Source: DAOUTY01 sp964453665
GTDB lineage: Bacteria > Chloroflexota > Dehalococcoidia > SZUA-161
Direction of reading: 5' to 3'
Length of the DNA: 31,992 nt
NCBI GenBank assembly: GCA_964453665.1
Contig: CAYVQT010000038.1
Span: forward strand, 1-31,992
The notes under the pieces are model-generated. The model saw nothing but the letters and a program-made list of their open reading frames with translations. It searched no databases and was not told where the DNA came from. This document shows positions 17,467 through 25,411 of the stretch, piece after piece; within the stretch, counting starts at the first letter, position 1; the number at the start of each line of letters is the position of its first letter. The translations under genes were made by a program, and so were the position numbers.

Positions 17467-18213
17467 ATGCTGCAAATCCGTGATCTAAGTGTCAAGGTAG
17501 AGGACAGGGAAATTCTCCATGACATTAATCTCACTGTTGGCGAAGGCGAGACCCACGCCCTCTTCGGCCCCAACGGTGGCGGCAAGACTACTCTGCTGAT
17601 GGCAATTATGGGCTTCCCCCGCTACAAGGTAACAAAGGGAACTATCCTGTTTAAGGGACAGGACATAACCGCAGCTACCCTGGACGAAAGAGCCCGGTTA
17701 GGTATAGGCATGTCATTCCAGCGCCCTCCGGTAGTACGGGGGGTTAAGACACGGGACATGGTTACCGCCTGCATAGGAAGTCACGGAGGCGAAGACGGGG
17801 AGGCCATCAGCGAACTCGCAGAGAGACTGAATATGGTAGAGTTGATGGACCGCGAGATCAACTACGGTTTCTCCGGCGGTGAAATCAAACGCTCGGAACT
17901 CCTGCAACTTCTCGCCCAGGGGCCGGAGTTGGTTCTCCTTGATGAGCCTGAATCCGGCGTAGACCTGGTTAACATGTCTCTCATCGGGAAAATGATCAAC
18001 GAGCTATTGCAGAAAGACCTTAAGCGCAGGCGGACGCGTTCTTGCCTGATAATCACCCACACCGGCCATATACTGGACTACGTCCACGCCAGCAAAGGGT
18101 ACGTACTTCTGGACGGCACAATCCCCTGTGAGCGTGACGCTCTGGAAGTCTTAGATTCGATCAAAGAAAACGGCTATGAGGGGTGTGTGAAATGTCTGTG
18201 TCAGAACGATTAG
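17467..18213 (+). CDS. sufC: SufC-type ATPase of Fe-S cluster assembly
   Basis: The 248-residue ABC ATPase has Walker A GPNGGGKTT (34-42), Q loop in SFQRPPVV, signature FSGGEIKR, Walker B LVLLDEPESGVD and H-loop ITHTG. The ESGVD after Walker B and the GEIKR signature are typical of SufC rather than transporters. It powers the SufB scaffold. GGGAGGGTGAT precedes the ATG. It overlaps the next gene, sufB, by 22 nt. No SufS, SufU, SufE or SufD is nearby, so the pair resembles the minimal two-gene (SmsCB-like) SUF system of anaerobes and archaea. Confidence 0.93.
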   Translation: MLQIRDLSVKVEDREILHDINLTVGEGETHALFGPNGGGKTTLLMAIMGFPRYKVTKGTILFKGQDITAATLDERARLGIGMSFQRPPVVRGVKTRDMVTACIGSHGGEDGEAISELAERLNMVELMDREINYGFSGGEIKRSELLQLLAQGPELVLLDEPESGVDLVNMSLIGKMINELLQKDLKRRRTRSCLIITHTGHILDYVHASKGYVLLDGTIPCERDALEVLDSIKENGYEGCVKCLCQND

Positions 18214-19442
18214 CTGCATCCAAAAAGAGGAAGGAACTGGCTGAGAAGGCGCTGGATAAGAAGGCGGCTCTCGGCGATGATATCGATGTCACCGCCTATA
18301 CGTCAACAGCCGCAGAACGCCCCTACCAGGAAGATCCCTCGCAGCTCTCTTCTGAGGAAAAAGCGCACATGGTTGGCGTGGGGGTAACCCTGGATGATCT
18401 AAACCAGAGGGGAGGCACCTTCGTCCAGGTAGACCAGTCCGTGATTCACAGCTCAACCAGCCAGGAAGGGGTAGAGGTTATGGGCATCGCTCAGGCTCTC
18501 GAAACTCATGACTGGCTTGAGGATTACTGGTGGCGCGCTGTGAGCCCTGATGCCGATAAATACACTGCCCATGTTGAGCTAGAAGAATACAGCGGTTACT
18601 TCATAAGAACCCTCCCGGGTGTAAAAGCTATAAACCCGGTTCAAGCATGCCTCTACCTCGCTCACCGCAACCTTGCACAGAAGGTGCACAACATTATAAT
18701 CGCCGAGGAGGGGTCCGAACTGCATATCATCACCGGTTGCACTACCAGCCCTATGCAGGCCTCGGGGCTGCATCTCGGGGTCTCCGAGTTCTACATAAAG
18801 CGGGGGGCAAGCATAACCTTCACCATGATCCATAACTGGTCTCCGGAGATAGCGGTGCGTCCCCGTAGCGCTGCCATAGTTGAAGACGAAGGGGTCTTCC
18901 TCAGCAACTTCGTGTGCATGAAGCCACTGCGCACACTTCAGATGTACCCAGCCGCACGCTGTGTGGGGGAAAACGCCATCGTAAGGTTCAACAGCATTCT
19001 CGTTGCCCCGCCCAGCTCTAACCTGGACGTAGGCTCCAGAGTCTTGCTTGAAGGTAAAGGCTCCCGGGCGGAGATCATATCCCGGGCTATAACCACCGGT
19101 GGGGATATTATCGCCAGGGGCTACATCTCGGGCAGTGCGCCCGAGGTTAAGGGGCATCTGGAATGCCGTGGATTGATTCTCTCGGAGGAGAAAGGGGGGA
19201 TAATCCACGCTATCCCGGAGCTAAAGGGAGAGCTGGCCGGCGTAGACCTATCACATGAGGCGGCAGTGGGCAAGATCGCCGAGGAAGAAGTGGAATACCT
19301 CATGGCGCGCGGGCTTACACGAGATGAGGCCACAGCCACAATAGTCAGGGGGTTCCTGGACGTAAACATCGAAGGGCTGCCGCCACAGCTCGCTGCGGAA
19401 TTAAAACAGGCGGTTGAGACCAGCGAGAAGGAACTTCTCTAA
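18192..19442 (+). CDS. sufB: SufB/SufD-family Fe-S scaffold protein
   Basis: The 416-residue protein has the right-handed beta-helix core of SufB/D: from about residue 135, NLAQKVHNIIIAEEGSELHIITGCTTSP, ASGLHLGVSEFYIKRGASITFTMIHNW, then SRAEIISRAITTGGDIIARGYISG and the C-terminal helical part EVEYLMARGLTRDEATATIVRGFL that binds SufC. It is shorter than the E. coli SufB (about 495) and similar to the single SufB-like proteins of SufBC-only loci. GAGGGGTGTGTGAA places the start at ATG 18192 inside the end of sufC. It probably forms a SufBC complex that builds or repairs [4Fe-4S] clusters needed by the many Fe-S proteins here. Confidence 0.92.
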   Translation: MSVSERLAASKKRKELAEKALDKKAALGDDIDVTAYTSTAAERPYQEDPSQLSSEEKAHMVGVGVTLDDLNQRGGTFVQVDQSVIHSSTSQEGVEVMGIAQALETHDWLEDYWWRAVSPDADKYTAHVELEEYSGYFIRTLPGVKAINPVQACLYLAHRNLAQKVHNIIIAEEGSELHIITGCTTSPMQASGLHLGVSEFYIKRGASITFTMIHNWSPEIAVRPRSAAIVEDEGVFLSNFVCMKPLRTLQMYPAARCVGENAIVRFNSILVAPPSSNLDVGSRVLLEGKGSRAEIISRAITTGGDIIARGYISGSAPEVKGHLECRGLILSEEKGGIIHAIPELKGELAGVDLSHEAAVGKIAEEEVEYLMARGLTRDEATATIVRGFLDVNIEGLPPQLAAELKQAVETSEKELL

Positions 19443-19454
19443 GAAAGGGACAAC

Positions 19455-20147
19455 ATGAACCTCAAAGCTTTACGTCCGATAAGCTACGGCCTGTATATTG
19501 TGGGTTCCAGGAAAGACGACAGGATTAATGCCCAGATTGCGAACACAGTGATTCAGGTCTGCTCCGAGCCGCCTACCATTTCCGTGGCTATAAACAAGTG
19601 GAATCTCACCCACGAATTCATTCAAGCTAGCAAAGTCTTTACAGTTTCCGTGCTGTGTCAGGATGCTCCGCTGAGCCTGATAGGGAAATTCGGATTCAAA
19701 TCGGGAAGAGACTTCGATAAGTTCGATGGCGTCAACTACAAACTGGGTAAAACTCAAGCGCCGATAGTCCTAGAACACGCCGTAGCCTATTTGGAAGCCA
19801 GGGTGATTAACGAGGTGGATGTGGGAACACATACCATCTTCATCGGCGAGCTTGTGGATGCTGAGGTTCTGACAGAAGACGAGCCAATGACCTACGCACA
19901 CTATCATAAAGTTAAGGGGGGCACTACCCCGAAAACTGCCCCGTCTTATATCGAGGAAAAGGACATCAAGAAGGAAGGAGAAGGTGAAATGGCTAAGTAT
20001 AAGTGTTCCGTTTGCGGCTATGTTTATGATCCCGAAAAAGGCGACCCTGAGAGCAACATCGCGCCGGGTACCCCGTTCGAGGACCTTCCGGACGACTGGG
20101 TATGCCCTGTATGCGGAGCGAGCAAGGACGAATTCGAAAAGCAGTAG
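19455..20147 (+). CDS. Flavin reductase-rubredoxin fusion (high-molecular-weight rubredoxin)
   Basis: The 230-residue protein has an FMN-binding split-barrel flavin reductase domain (about 1-165, LKALRPISYGLYIVGSRKDDRINAQIANTVIQV...) and a full rubredoxin domain (179-230) with both CxxC pairs (CSVCGY and CPVCGA) holding one iron. In acetogens such proteins pass electrons from NAD(P)H to flavodiiron proteins for O2 or NO reduction, which fits the two flavodiiron genes downstream. It starts 12 nt after sufB. AAGGAG stands 8 nt before an internal ATG at 19989, so a free 52-residue rubredoxin may also be made. Confidence 0.93.
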   Translation: MNLKALRPISYGLYIVGSRKDDRINAQIANTVIQVCSEPPTISVAINKWNLTHEFIQASKVFTVSVLCQDAPLSLIGKFGFKSGRDFDKFDGVNYKLGKTQAPIVLEHAVAYLEARVINEVDVGTHTIFIGELVDAEVLTEDEPMTYAHYHKVKGGTTPKTAPSYIEEKDIKKEGEGEMAKYKCSVCGYVYDPEKGDPESNIAPGTPFEDLPDDWVCPVCGASKDEFEKQ

Positions 20148-20175
20148 GCTCAAACCTTAAGAGGGAGGATGCGGA

Positions 20176-20388
20176 ATGGCGGGCAATCGACCCAGCCTGC
20201 GCGCGATTTTCACCAACCTGCAAGCGCCTATGCCTCTGAGGCGAAAGGTCTGGCTTCTCATCCGCAACAACTGGATCAAGATTCGAACAGGGAGCAGCTG
20301 CTGCGGGCATTACGGTGAGCCGGGCTGCTGACAGATAGAGGTAGAGGGACTGGGTCAGTCCCATGAACACCATCACGATCACCTATAG
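20176..20388 (+). CDS. Small CCGHYGEPGC protein, candidate selenoprotein with in-frame TGA
   Basis: The ATG at 20176 follows GAGGGAGGATGCGGA. The first 51 codons give a basic protein (LRRKVWLLIRNNWIKIR) ending SSCCGHYGEPGC, then TGA (20329-20331). The frame then continues 18 codons to TAG, with the tail QIEVEGLGQSHEHHHDHL, strongly His-rich. A perfect hairpin GGGACTG-GGT-CAGTCCC (20346-20362) follows the TGA at SECIS distance. Either the product ends at Cys51, or TGA is read as selenocysteine and the protein has 70 residues with a C-U pair and a metal-binding tail. I recall short proteins with similar CCGxxGEPGC ends but no function. It lies between the flavin reductase and a flavodiiron gene, so a redox or metal role is plausible. 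Confidence 0.6.
20346..20362 (+). promoter_or_regulatory. Candidate bacterial SECIS hairpin in the small CCGHYGEPGC gene
   Basis: A perfect 7-bp stem GGGACTG/CAGTCCC with loop GGT starts 14 nt after the TGA, and the loop begins 22 nt after it. Bacterial SECIS elements have the apical loop roughly 16-37 nt after UGA and a G in the first two loop positions; E. coli fdhF also has GGU. No T-run follows, so it is not a normal terminator. Confidence 0.55.
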
Positions 20389-20766
20389 CCTGGGTCCTGA
20401 TTGAGAGAGTGAGCTGACTTTAAACATTGTAAGGAATGCAGAAAGGCTATCAGTCGCCCCGAGATCACTCGATATCTGTAGGCATCCCCTCTTAATAAAT
20501 AAAAAGTATGCCAAACATTCGTGACGCCGGATATCATTCGATGGACAATATGACATAAGTCATAAGCGCCAGCAAAATGCCCTGATTGCGTCTTCAAATA
20601 GTGCTACAACAAACTCATTGCCGAGAACTACTAGGTGTTTGTTCGATGAGCAAGACTCAGGAAAGGGGAGGCAGAACTGCATCGGGTTCTAAACTGGACA
20701 GGTGCGCTGTTAAGCGTAACCACACTGATTAAATCAGGTAAGGGGACTAAAAGGAGGCAAGTTGTT
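20389..20766 (+). other. Intergenic region upstream of the first flavodiiron gene, with dyads
   Basis: There is no gene. It holds TATGAC-ATAA-GTCATA (20549-20564), which has the 6-4-6 geometry of Crp/Fnr-family operators, and CTGATT-A-AATCAG (20725-20737), just before the RBS AAAAGGAGG. Both could be operators for the flavodiiron gene. I did not find a clear -35/-10 pair. Confidence 0.45.
20549..20564. promoter_or_regulatory. Putative Crp/Fnr-type operator
   Basis: A perfect inverted repeat, TATGAC with GTCATA around ATAA, lies about 200 bp upstream of the flavodiiron start. The spacing is that of Crp/Fnr-family sites, although the half-site is not the TGTGA expected from the recognition helix of the Crp/Fnr protein at 27575. 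It occurs once in the window as far as I can see. Confidence 0.35.
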
Positions 20767-21951
20767 ATGAGTAACATTAAGCTAGCCGAAGGTGTCTACT
20801 GGATCGGAGCTATCGACTGGGACAGGCGGTTATTTGACTCGCTTATACCGCTTCCCGATGGCACGAGTTATAACTCATACATCATTAAGGGCAGTGAAAA
20901 AACAGCTCTTATTGATACGGTAGACCCTACTATGCAGGATGTGTTGATAAACCAACTGAACCAGCTTGGGATTGAGAATATAAGCTATATTGTTGCCAAT
21001 CATGCCGAGCAGGACCATTCCGGCGCTCTCCCCCGAGTCCTCGAAAGATACCCTGAGGCAAAGGTCGTTGCCACGCCCAGATGTAAAGATATGCTCATAG
21101 ACTTGCTTATGATTCCGGAAGAGAAATTCATAGCGGTAAACGATAAAGAGACCATTTCGCTGGGAGGTAGAACCCTGGAATTTATCCATGCTCCATGGGT
21201 TCACTGGCCAGAGACAATGCTTACCTATTTGAGAGAAGATAAGATACTGTTCCCCTGTGATTTTTTTGGTTCCCACCTGGCAGCAAGCGACTTGCATGTA
21301 ACTGATGAAGGGCAGGTCTATGAGGCAGCCAAGAGGTATTATGCTGAAATCATGATGCCCTTCCAAACGAACATCCAGAAGAACCTGGAGAAAATAAAAG
21401 ACTATGCGATTGACATCATCGCTCCCAGCCACGGCCCTGTGCATGACAAGCCAGAGTTCATCGTGAAAGCGTATCAAAGCTGGGTCTTCGATGAGCCCAA
21501 AAACATTGTGATATTACCCTATATCTCGATGCATGGCAGCACTCGCAAGATGGTCGAATACCTTGTCGAAGCTTTAGTCCAAAGAGGCGTGACGGTGAAA
21601 CAATTCGACCTCACAGTAACCGACATCGGGAAGCTAGCAATAGCGTTGGTGGATGCGGCGACAGTTGTTATCGGTACACCTACTGTTCTAGTCGGTCCGC
21701 ACCCGAGTGCTGTGTATGCTGCCTTCCTGGCGAATGCCCTGAGGCCGAAACTGAAATTTGCCTCTATTATTGGCTCCTACGGCTGGGGAAGCAAGGCAGT
21801 TGAGCAGATTGCTGCGATGCTTCCTAACCTGAAGGTAGAAATACTGGAGCCAGTGCTTTGTAAGGGCTTTCCCAAAGAAAACGATTTCAAGGCACTGGAT
21901 AGTCTGGCAGATACTATTGCCGAAAAACACAAAGATCATAACTTTGTTTGA
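20767..21951 (+). CDS. fprA: Flavodiiron protein (O2/NO reductase), class A
   Basis: The 394-residue protein has an N-terminal metallo-beta-lactamase-like domain (1-250) with the diiron ligands H79-x-E81-x-D83-H84 (NHAEQDHSG), H146 (VHWPE), D165 (CDFFGSH) and H222 (SHGP). A C-terminal flavodoxin domain (about 251-394) has MHGSTRKMVEYL, IGTPTVL and GSYGWGSKAVE. All seven metal ligands are present. It reduces O2 to water or NO to N2O with electrons from rubredoxin. The RBS is AAAAGGAGG, 9 nt before ATG. A paralogue is at 25412. The flavin reductase-rubredoxin upstream is a likely electron donor. Confidence 0.95.
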   Translation: MSNIKLAEGVYWIGAIDWDRRLFDSLIPLPDGTSYNSYIIKGSEKTALIDTVDPTMQDVLINQLNQLGIENISYIVANHAEQDHSGALPRVLERYPEAKVVATPRCKDMLIDLLMIPEEKFIAVNDKETISLGGRTLEFIHAPWVHWPETMLTYLREDKILFPCDFFGSHLAASDLHVTDEGQVYEAAKRYYAEIMMPFQTNIQKNLEKIKDYAIDIIAPSHGPVHDKPEFIVKAYQSWVFDEPKNIVILPYISMHGSTRKMVEYLVEALVQRGVTVKQFDLTVTDIGKLAIALVDAATVVIGTPTVLVGPHPSAVYAAFLANALRPKLKFASIIGSYGWGSKAVEQIAAMLPNLKVEILEPVLCKGFPKENDFKALDSLADTIAEKHKDHNFV

Positions 21952-21985
21952 TAGTGTTTTACGAAAAAAGTAGGGAAAAAGGTAT

Positions 21986-22012
21986 GGTGGGTTGCGCTAT
22001 GCTGCACCCACC
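21986..22012. terminator. Hairpin after the flavodiiron gene
   Basis: GGTGGGT(T)GC pairs with GCACCCACC (9 bp with one bulged T, 8-nt loop). GTGGGTTGC...GCACCCAC palindromes of this look are also seen as dispersed REP-like repeats in many genomes, so it may be both a terminator and a repeat copy. Confidence 0.6.
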
Positions 22013-22053
22013 CTACAATTACTACTTACGAAAGACTAAGCTAGGCTAGTGCT

Positions 22054-24684
22054 ATGGCGACAGACCCGATATGCGGTATGGAGGTAGACGAGAAGACAGC
22101 TCTCAGCGCAGAGTATGAGGGCCAGACTTACTATTTCTGCTGCCCGGGCTGCAGGGATAAGTTCCTCTCCGACAGAGGCTTGACCGCCCCTTCATCTAAT
22201 GAAATACAACCTTCGCCAACCGTTGATAATGCCGTACATCAATCAGCGAAGGCCACCCTTAAGATAAAGGGGATGCATTGTGCCTCATGCGCAGCTTCTA
22301 TAGAGAGCTCAATTAAAAGGCTGGAGGGAGTCTCTAAAGCTGCGGTAAATTTCGCTACCGAAAAGGCTTACGTGGAGTATGACCCTGAGAAAACGACTCC
22401 TCAAGCACTGGAGCAGGCGGTAATGGATGCGGGTTATGACACCGTCAGGGAAAAAGCCACGTCGCTTAATCTCAAGGTAATTGGCATGGATAATGCTCAC
22501 TGCGTGGGCACCGTGGAGTCAGCGCTCAGGGGAGTAAAGGGTGTGCTCTCCAGCCAGCTTTTCGCCAATGAAAGGGCGATAATATCTTTCGATCCCGCGT
22601 TGACCAGCAGCGAGGCCATCAAGAAAGCAATAAGAGATGCCGGCTATACCCCCGTTGAAGAGGCAACCGTTGACAGGGAAAGGGAGGTAAGGCGGAACGA
22701 GATAAGGATACTCAGGATCAAGGTTGTAGCGGCTGTAGTTTTTGGCATTCCCCTGCTCTACTTTGCTATGGGCCACCATTTGAGCCTGCCGCTCCCCGCC
22801 CTCAGTGATGGCAGCATGGCCCTGCTTCAATTGCTGCTCACCACGCCTATCATCGCCATTGGCTACCAGTTCTATACAGTAGGAATCAGGTCCGTGGTAA
22901 AGAACCGCAGTGCCAGCATGGACACCCTTGTTGCTCTGGGCACCGGCACCGCATACCTCTACAGCCTGGCTACGTCCATCTTAGTCTGGAGCGGTAATGC
23001 CGACTATGGCAAGGATGACATTTATTACGAAGTCGCGGGGCTGCTTATAGTATTCATCCTGCTGGGCAGACTATTGGAGGCCACGGCCAAAGGAAGAACC
23101 TCGGACTCCATCCGCAAGCTGCTTGAACTCCAGCCTAAAACCGCACTTATAGTCAGGGATAACAAGGAGCAGGAAATTCCTGTGGAAGATGTTATTGCCG
23201 GTGATACGGTCTTAGTGAAGCCGGGAGGCGCAATTCCCGTAGACGGGGTAGTCGTAGAAGGCAGCTCATCGGTCGATCAGTCACTACTGACTGGAGAGAG
23301 CATTCCGGTGGAAAAAAATGTCGATGATGAAGTTATAGGTGGAACAATTAACAAGAGCGGCTGGCTCAAGTTCAGGGCCACCAAAGTAGGTGCAGATACT
23401 GCTCTTGCCCAAATTGTGAAGCTGGTGGAGGAGGCCCAGGGCAGCAAGGCGCCAGTGCAGAGGCTGGCGGATAGAGTGGCTGCATACTTCGTCCCGGTTG
23501 TTCTCGCTATCGGGCTGATTACTTTTCTGGCCTGGTATCTGTCAGGGACAGGGCTTGTCTTTGGAATCACCGCATTTATCGCCGTAGTCATCATCGCCTG
23601 CCCCTGCGCCCTCGGCTTGGCCACGCCCACGGCCGTGATAGTAGGAACAGGTCTGGGTGCGGAGAATGGTATCCTCATCAAAGACGCCGAGACTCTGGAG
23701 AGGGCATGCCGGATAGACACAGTTGTCTTCGATAAAACGGGAACATTGACCCGGGGCAAGCCCGAGGTCACGGATATTATCCCGTTCTCCAATCCTCTTT
23801 CCGGCGATGACATCCTGAAGCTGGCCGCCTCAGCCGAGAAGCGCTCGGAGCACCATCTGAGCGAGGCCATTGTCAGCAAGGCCAGGGGAAGTGGAATATC
23901 GATTCCAGAGGTAGAGAGCTTCTCCGCGATACCGGGCAAAGGTGTGGAGGCAAGATACAACGGTACTAATATCCTTGTGGCAAACAGGAAACTGCTCGCC
24001 GATAGGGACATAGATGCATCGGCCGCAGAGGAGATTGCAGCCCGGTTGGAAGATGAGGGAAAAACGGTAGTGATGATATCAGTCGATGGAAGGTTTGCCG
24101 GAATAATAGCAGTCGCTGATACGCAGAAGGATTCCGCTGCAGAGACAGTGTCCTGGCTCAAGCGGCGCAGTAAACAGGTGATTATGATTACGGGAGATAA
24201 CCGGCGGAGCGCCGAAAGCATCGCCCGCAGCCTGGACATCGACCAGGTTCTGTCCGAGGTACTACCGGAGGATAAGGCCACTGAGATAAAGAGGCTCCAG
24301 GAGCAAGGCCGCATAGTAGCTATGGTTGGCGATGGTATAAATGATGCCCCGGCTCTGGTCCAGGCGGATGTCGGTATCGCAATCGGCTCAGGGACGGACG
24401 TGGCTATCGAATCGGCAGGAGTAGTCCTGGTGAAAGACGACCTTCGAGATGTGGCCCGCACGCTGGAGTTGAGTTGTTATACAATGCGTAAGATAAAGCA
24501 GAACCTCTTCTGGGCTTTTTTCTATAATTCAGTGGGCATACCCATAGCTGCGGGTATACTATATCCTTTCATTGGCTTTCTGCTCAATCCCATAATTGCC
24601 GGGGCAGCTATGGCCTTCAGTTCGATAAGTGTGGTGTCTAATTCACTGAGTATGAGGAGATACAATCTTCGAAAAATCCTTTAA
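22054..24684 (+). CDS. copA: Copper-exporting P1B-type ATPase with YHS domain
   Basis: The 876-residue ATPase has a YHS domain (1-43, DPICGMEVD...YYFCCPGC), a heavy-metal-binding domain with GMHCASC (C76, C79) and a second HMA domain whose motif is degenerate (GMDNAHC: first Cys is Asn). It has the P1B membrane core with CPC (IIACPCALG), the phosphorylation site DKTGTLT and GDGINDAP. The last helices carry Asn/Tyr (FFYNSVG) and Met/Ser (AMAFSSISVVSNSLSM), the Cu(I) pattern. The usual SEHPLA loop reads SEHHLSEA. It exports Cu(I) from the cytoplasm. The RBS is weak. Copper export fits the island because Cu(I) damages Fe-S clusters. Confidence 0.94.
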   Translation: MATDPICGMEVDEKTALSAEYEGQTYYFCCPGCRDKFLSDRGLTAPSSNEIQPSPTVDNAVHQSAKATLKIKGMHCASCAASIESSIKRLEGVSKAAVNFATEKAYVEYDPEKTTPQALEQAVMDAGYDTVREKATSLNLKVIGMDNAHCVGTVESALRGVKGVLSSQLFANERAIISFDPALTSSEAIKKAIRDAGYTPVEEATVDREREVRRNEIRILRIKVVAAVVFGIPLLYFAMGHHLSLPLPALSDGSMALLQLLLTTPIIAIGYQFYTVGIRSVVKNRSASMDTLVALGTGTAYLYSLATSILVWSGNADYGKDDIYYEVAGLLIVFILLGRLLEATAKGRTSDSIRKLLELQPKTALIVRDNKEQEIPVEDVIAGDTVLVKPGGAIPVDGVVVEGSSSVDQSLLTGESIPVEKNVDDEVIGGTINKSGWLKFRATKVGADTALAQIVKLVEEAQGSKAPVQRLADRVAAYFVPVVLAIGLITFLAWYLSGTGLVFGITAFIAVVIIACPCALGLATPTAVIVGTGLGAENGILIKDAETLERACRIDTVVFDKTGTLTRGKPEVTDIIPFSNPLSGDDILKLAASAEKRSEHHLSEAIVSKARGSGISIPEVESFSAIPGKGVEARYNGTNILVANRKLLADRDIDASAAEEIAARLEDEGKTVVMISVDGRFAGIIAVADTQKDSAAETVSWLKRRSKQVIMITGDNRRSAESIARSLDIDQVLSEVLPEDKATEIKRLQEQGRIVAMVGDGINDAPALVQADVGIAIGSGTDVAIESAGVVLVKDDLRDVARTLELSCYTMRKIKQNLFWAFFYNSVGIPIAAGILYPFIGFLLNPIIAGAAMAFSSISVVSNSLSMRRYNLRKIL

Positions 24685-24710
24685 TATCCGTATAGGAGGT
24701 AGATAGTGTC

Positions 24711-25319
24711 ATGTGGAAGTGCACCAATTGTCATCACGTAGAATTTACCGACGATAAACCCGAGCAGTGCCCTGTATGCGGGGCAGAGGCTGAAAAACTG
24801 GTCCAGCATGAGTTACCGGGTGTAAAGGGCACCAGGACCCTGAAGAATCTCAAGGTCGGCTTCGTTGCTGAGTCACAGGCCCACCAGAGGAACCTGGCCT
24901 TCGCCCTGAAGGCCGAGCAGGAGGACTATCCCCAGATGGCCAAGCTGTTTCGTGCTATTGCCGAAGCTGAGGGCATCCACGCATTCAATCATCTGCGCCT
25001 CCTCGGTGGAGTATCCAGCACCCAGGAGAACCTGGAGGCCGCCTTCGAGAGGGAGAATCTGGCAAGCGACAGCTACCCCCGGTTCATTATAGAGGCGAAC
25101 GAGGAAGGTAATACTGGCATAGCGAGGATTTTTACATATTCCCGCGATGTAGAGGCGGGGCATGCCAAGCTCTATAAAAAGGCTCTGGAACACATGATAC
25201 GCGAGTCCGACACGGACTATTATGTCTGTGGTGTCTGCGGCTATGTTTCCGACGGCGAGCTTCCCGATGAATGTCCTATATGTGGCGCCCCCAGAGAAAA
25301 GTTCAGGAGAGTAGACTAG
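24711..25319 (+). CDS. rbr: Rubrerythrin with rubredoxin-like domains at both ends
   Basis: The 202-residue protein has an N-terminal rubredoxin-like knuckle pair (C4, C7, C20, C23), a ferritin-like diiron domain (about 42-165) and a C-terminal rubredoxin domain (C173, C176, C188, C191). Diiron ligands seen are E54, E87-x-x-H90, E115 and E148-x-x-H151. The residue three after E115, normally the redox-switching Glu (E97 in Desulfovibrio), is Ala118. It reduces H2O2 to water using rubredoxin-type electrons. AGGAGGT precedes ATG at 10 nt. Two rubredoxin centres are unusual; most rubrerythrins have one. It may favour fast electron delivery. Confidence 0.92.
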   Translation: MWKCTNCHHVEFTDDKPEQCPVCGAEAEKLVQHELPGVKGTRTLKNLKVGFVAESQAHQRNLAFALKAEQEDYPQMAKLFRAIAEAEGIHAFNHLRLLGGVSSTQENLEAAFERENLASDSYPRFIIEANEEGNTGIARIFTYSRDVEAGHAKLYKKALEHMIRESDTDYYVCGVCGYVSDGELPDECPICGAPREKFRRVD

Positions 25320-25411
25320 CGTGATGACATACTTGCGCCTTGCTTTGAAAAGCAGGCCACCTGTCGCCAGGACGGGGAACCCCCAAGACATGATCAAGGA
25401 GGCAACAGATA

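Noticed and set aside
20346..20362. Hairpin after the small CCGHYGEPGC gene as a plain terminator
   Set aside because: No T-run follows and the frame continues open through it with a strongly His-rich tail. A SECIS role fits better, although it is unproven.
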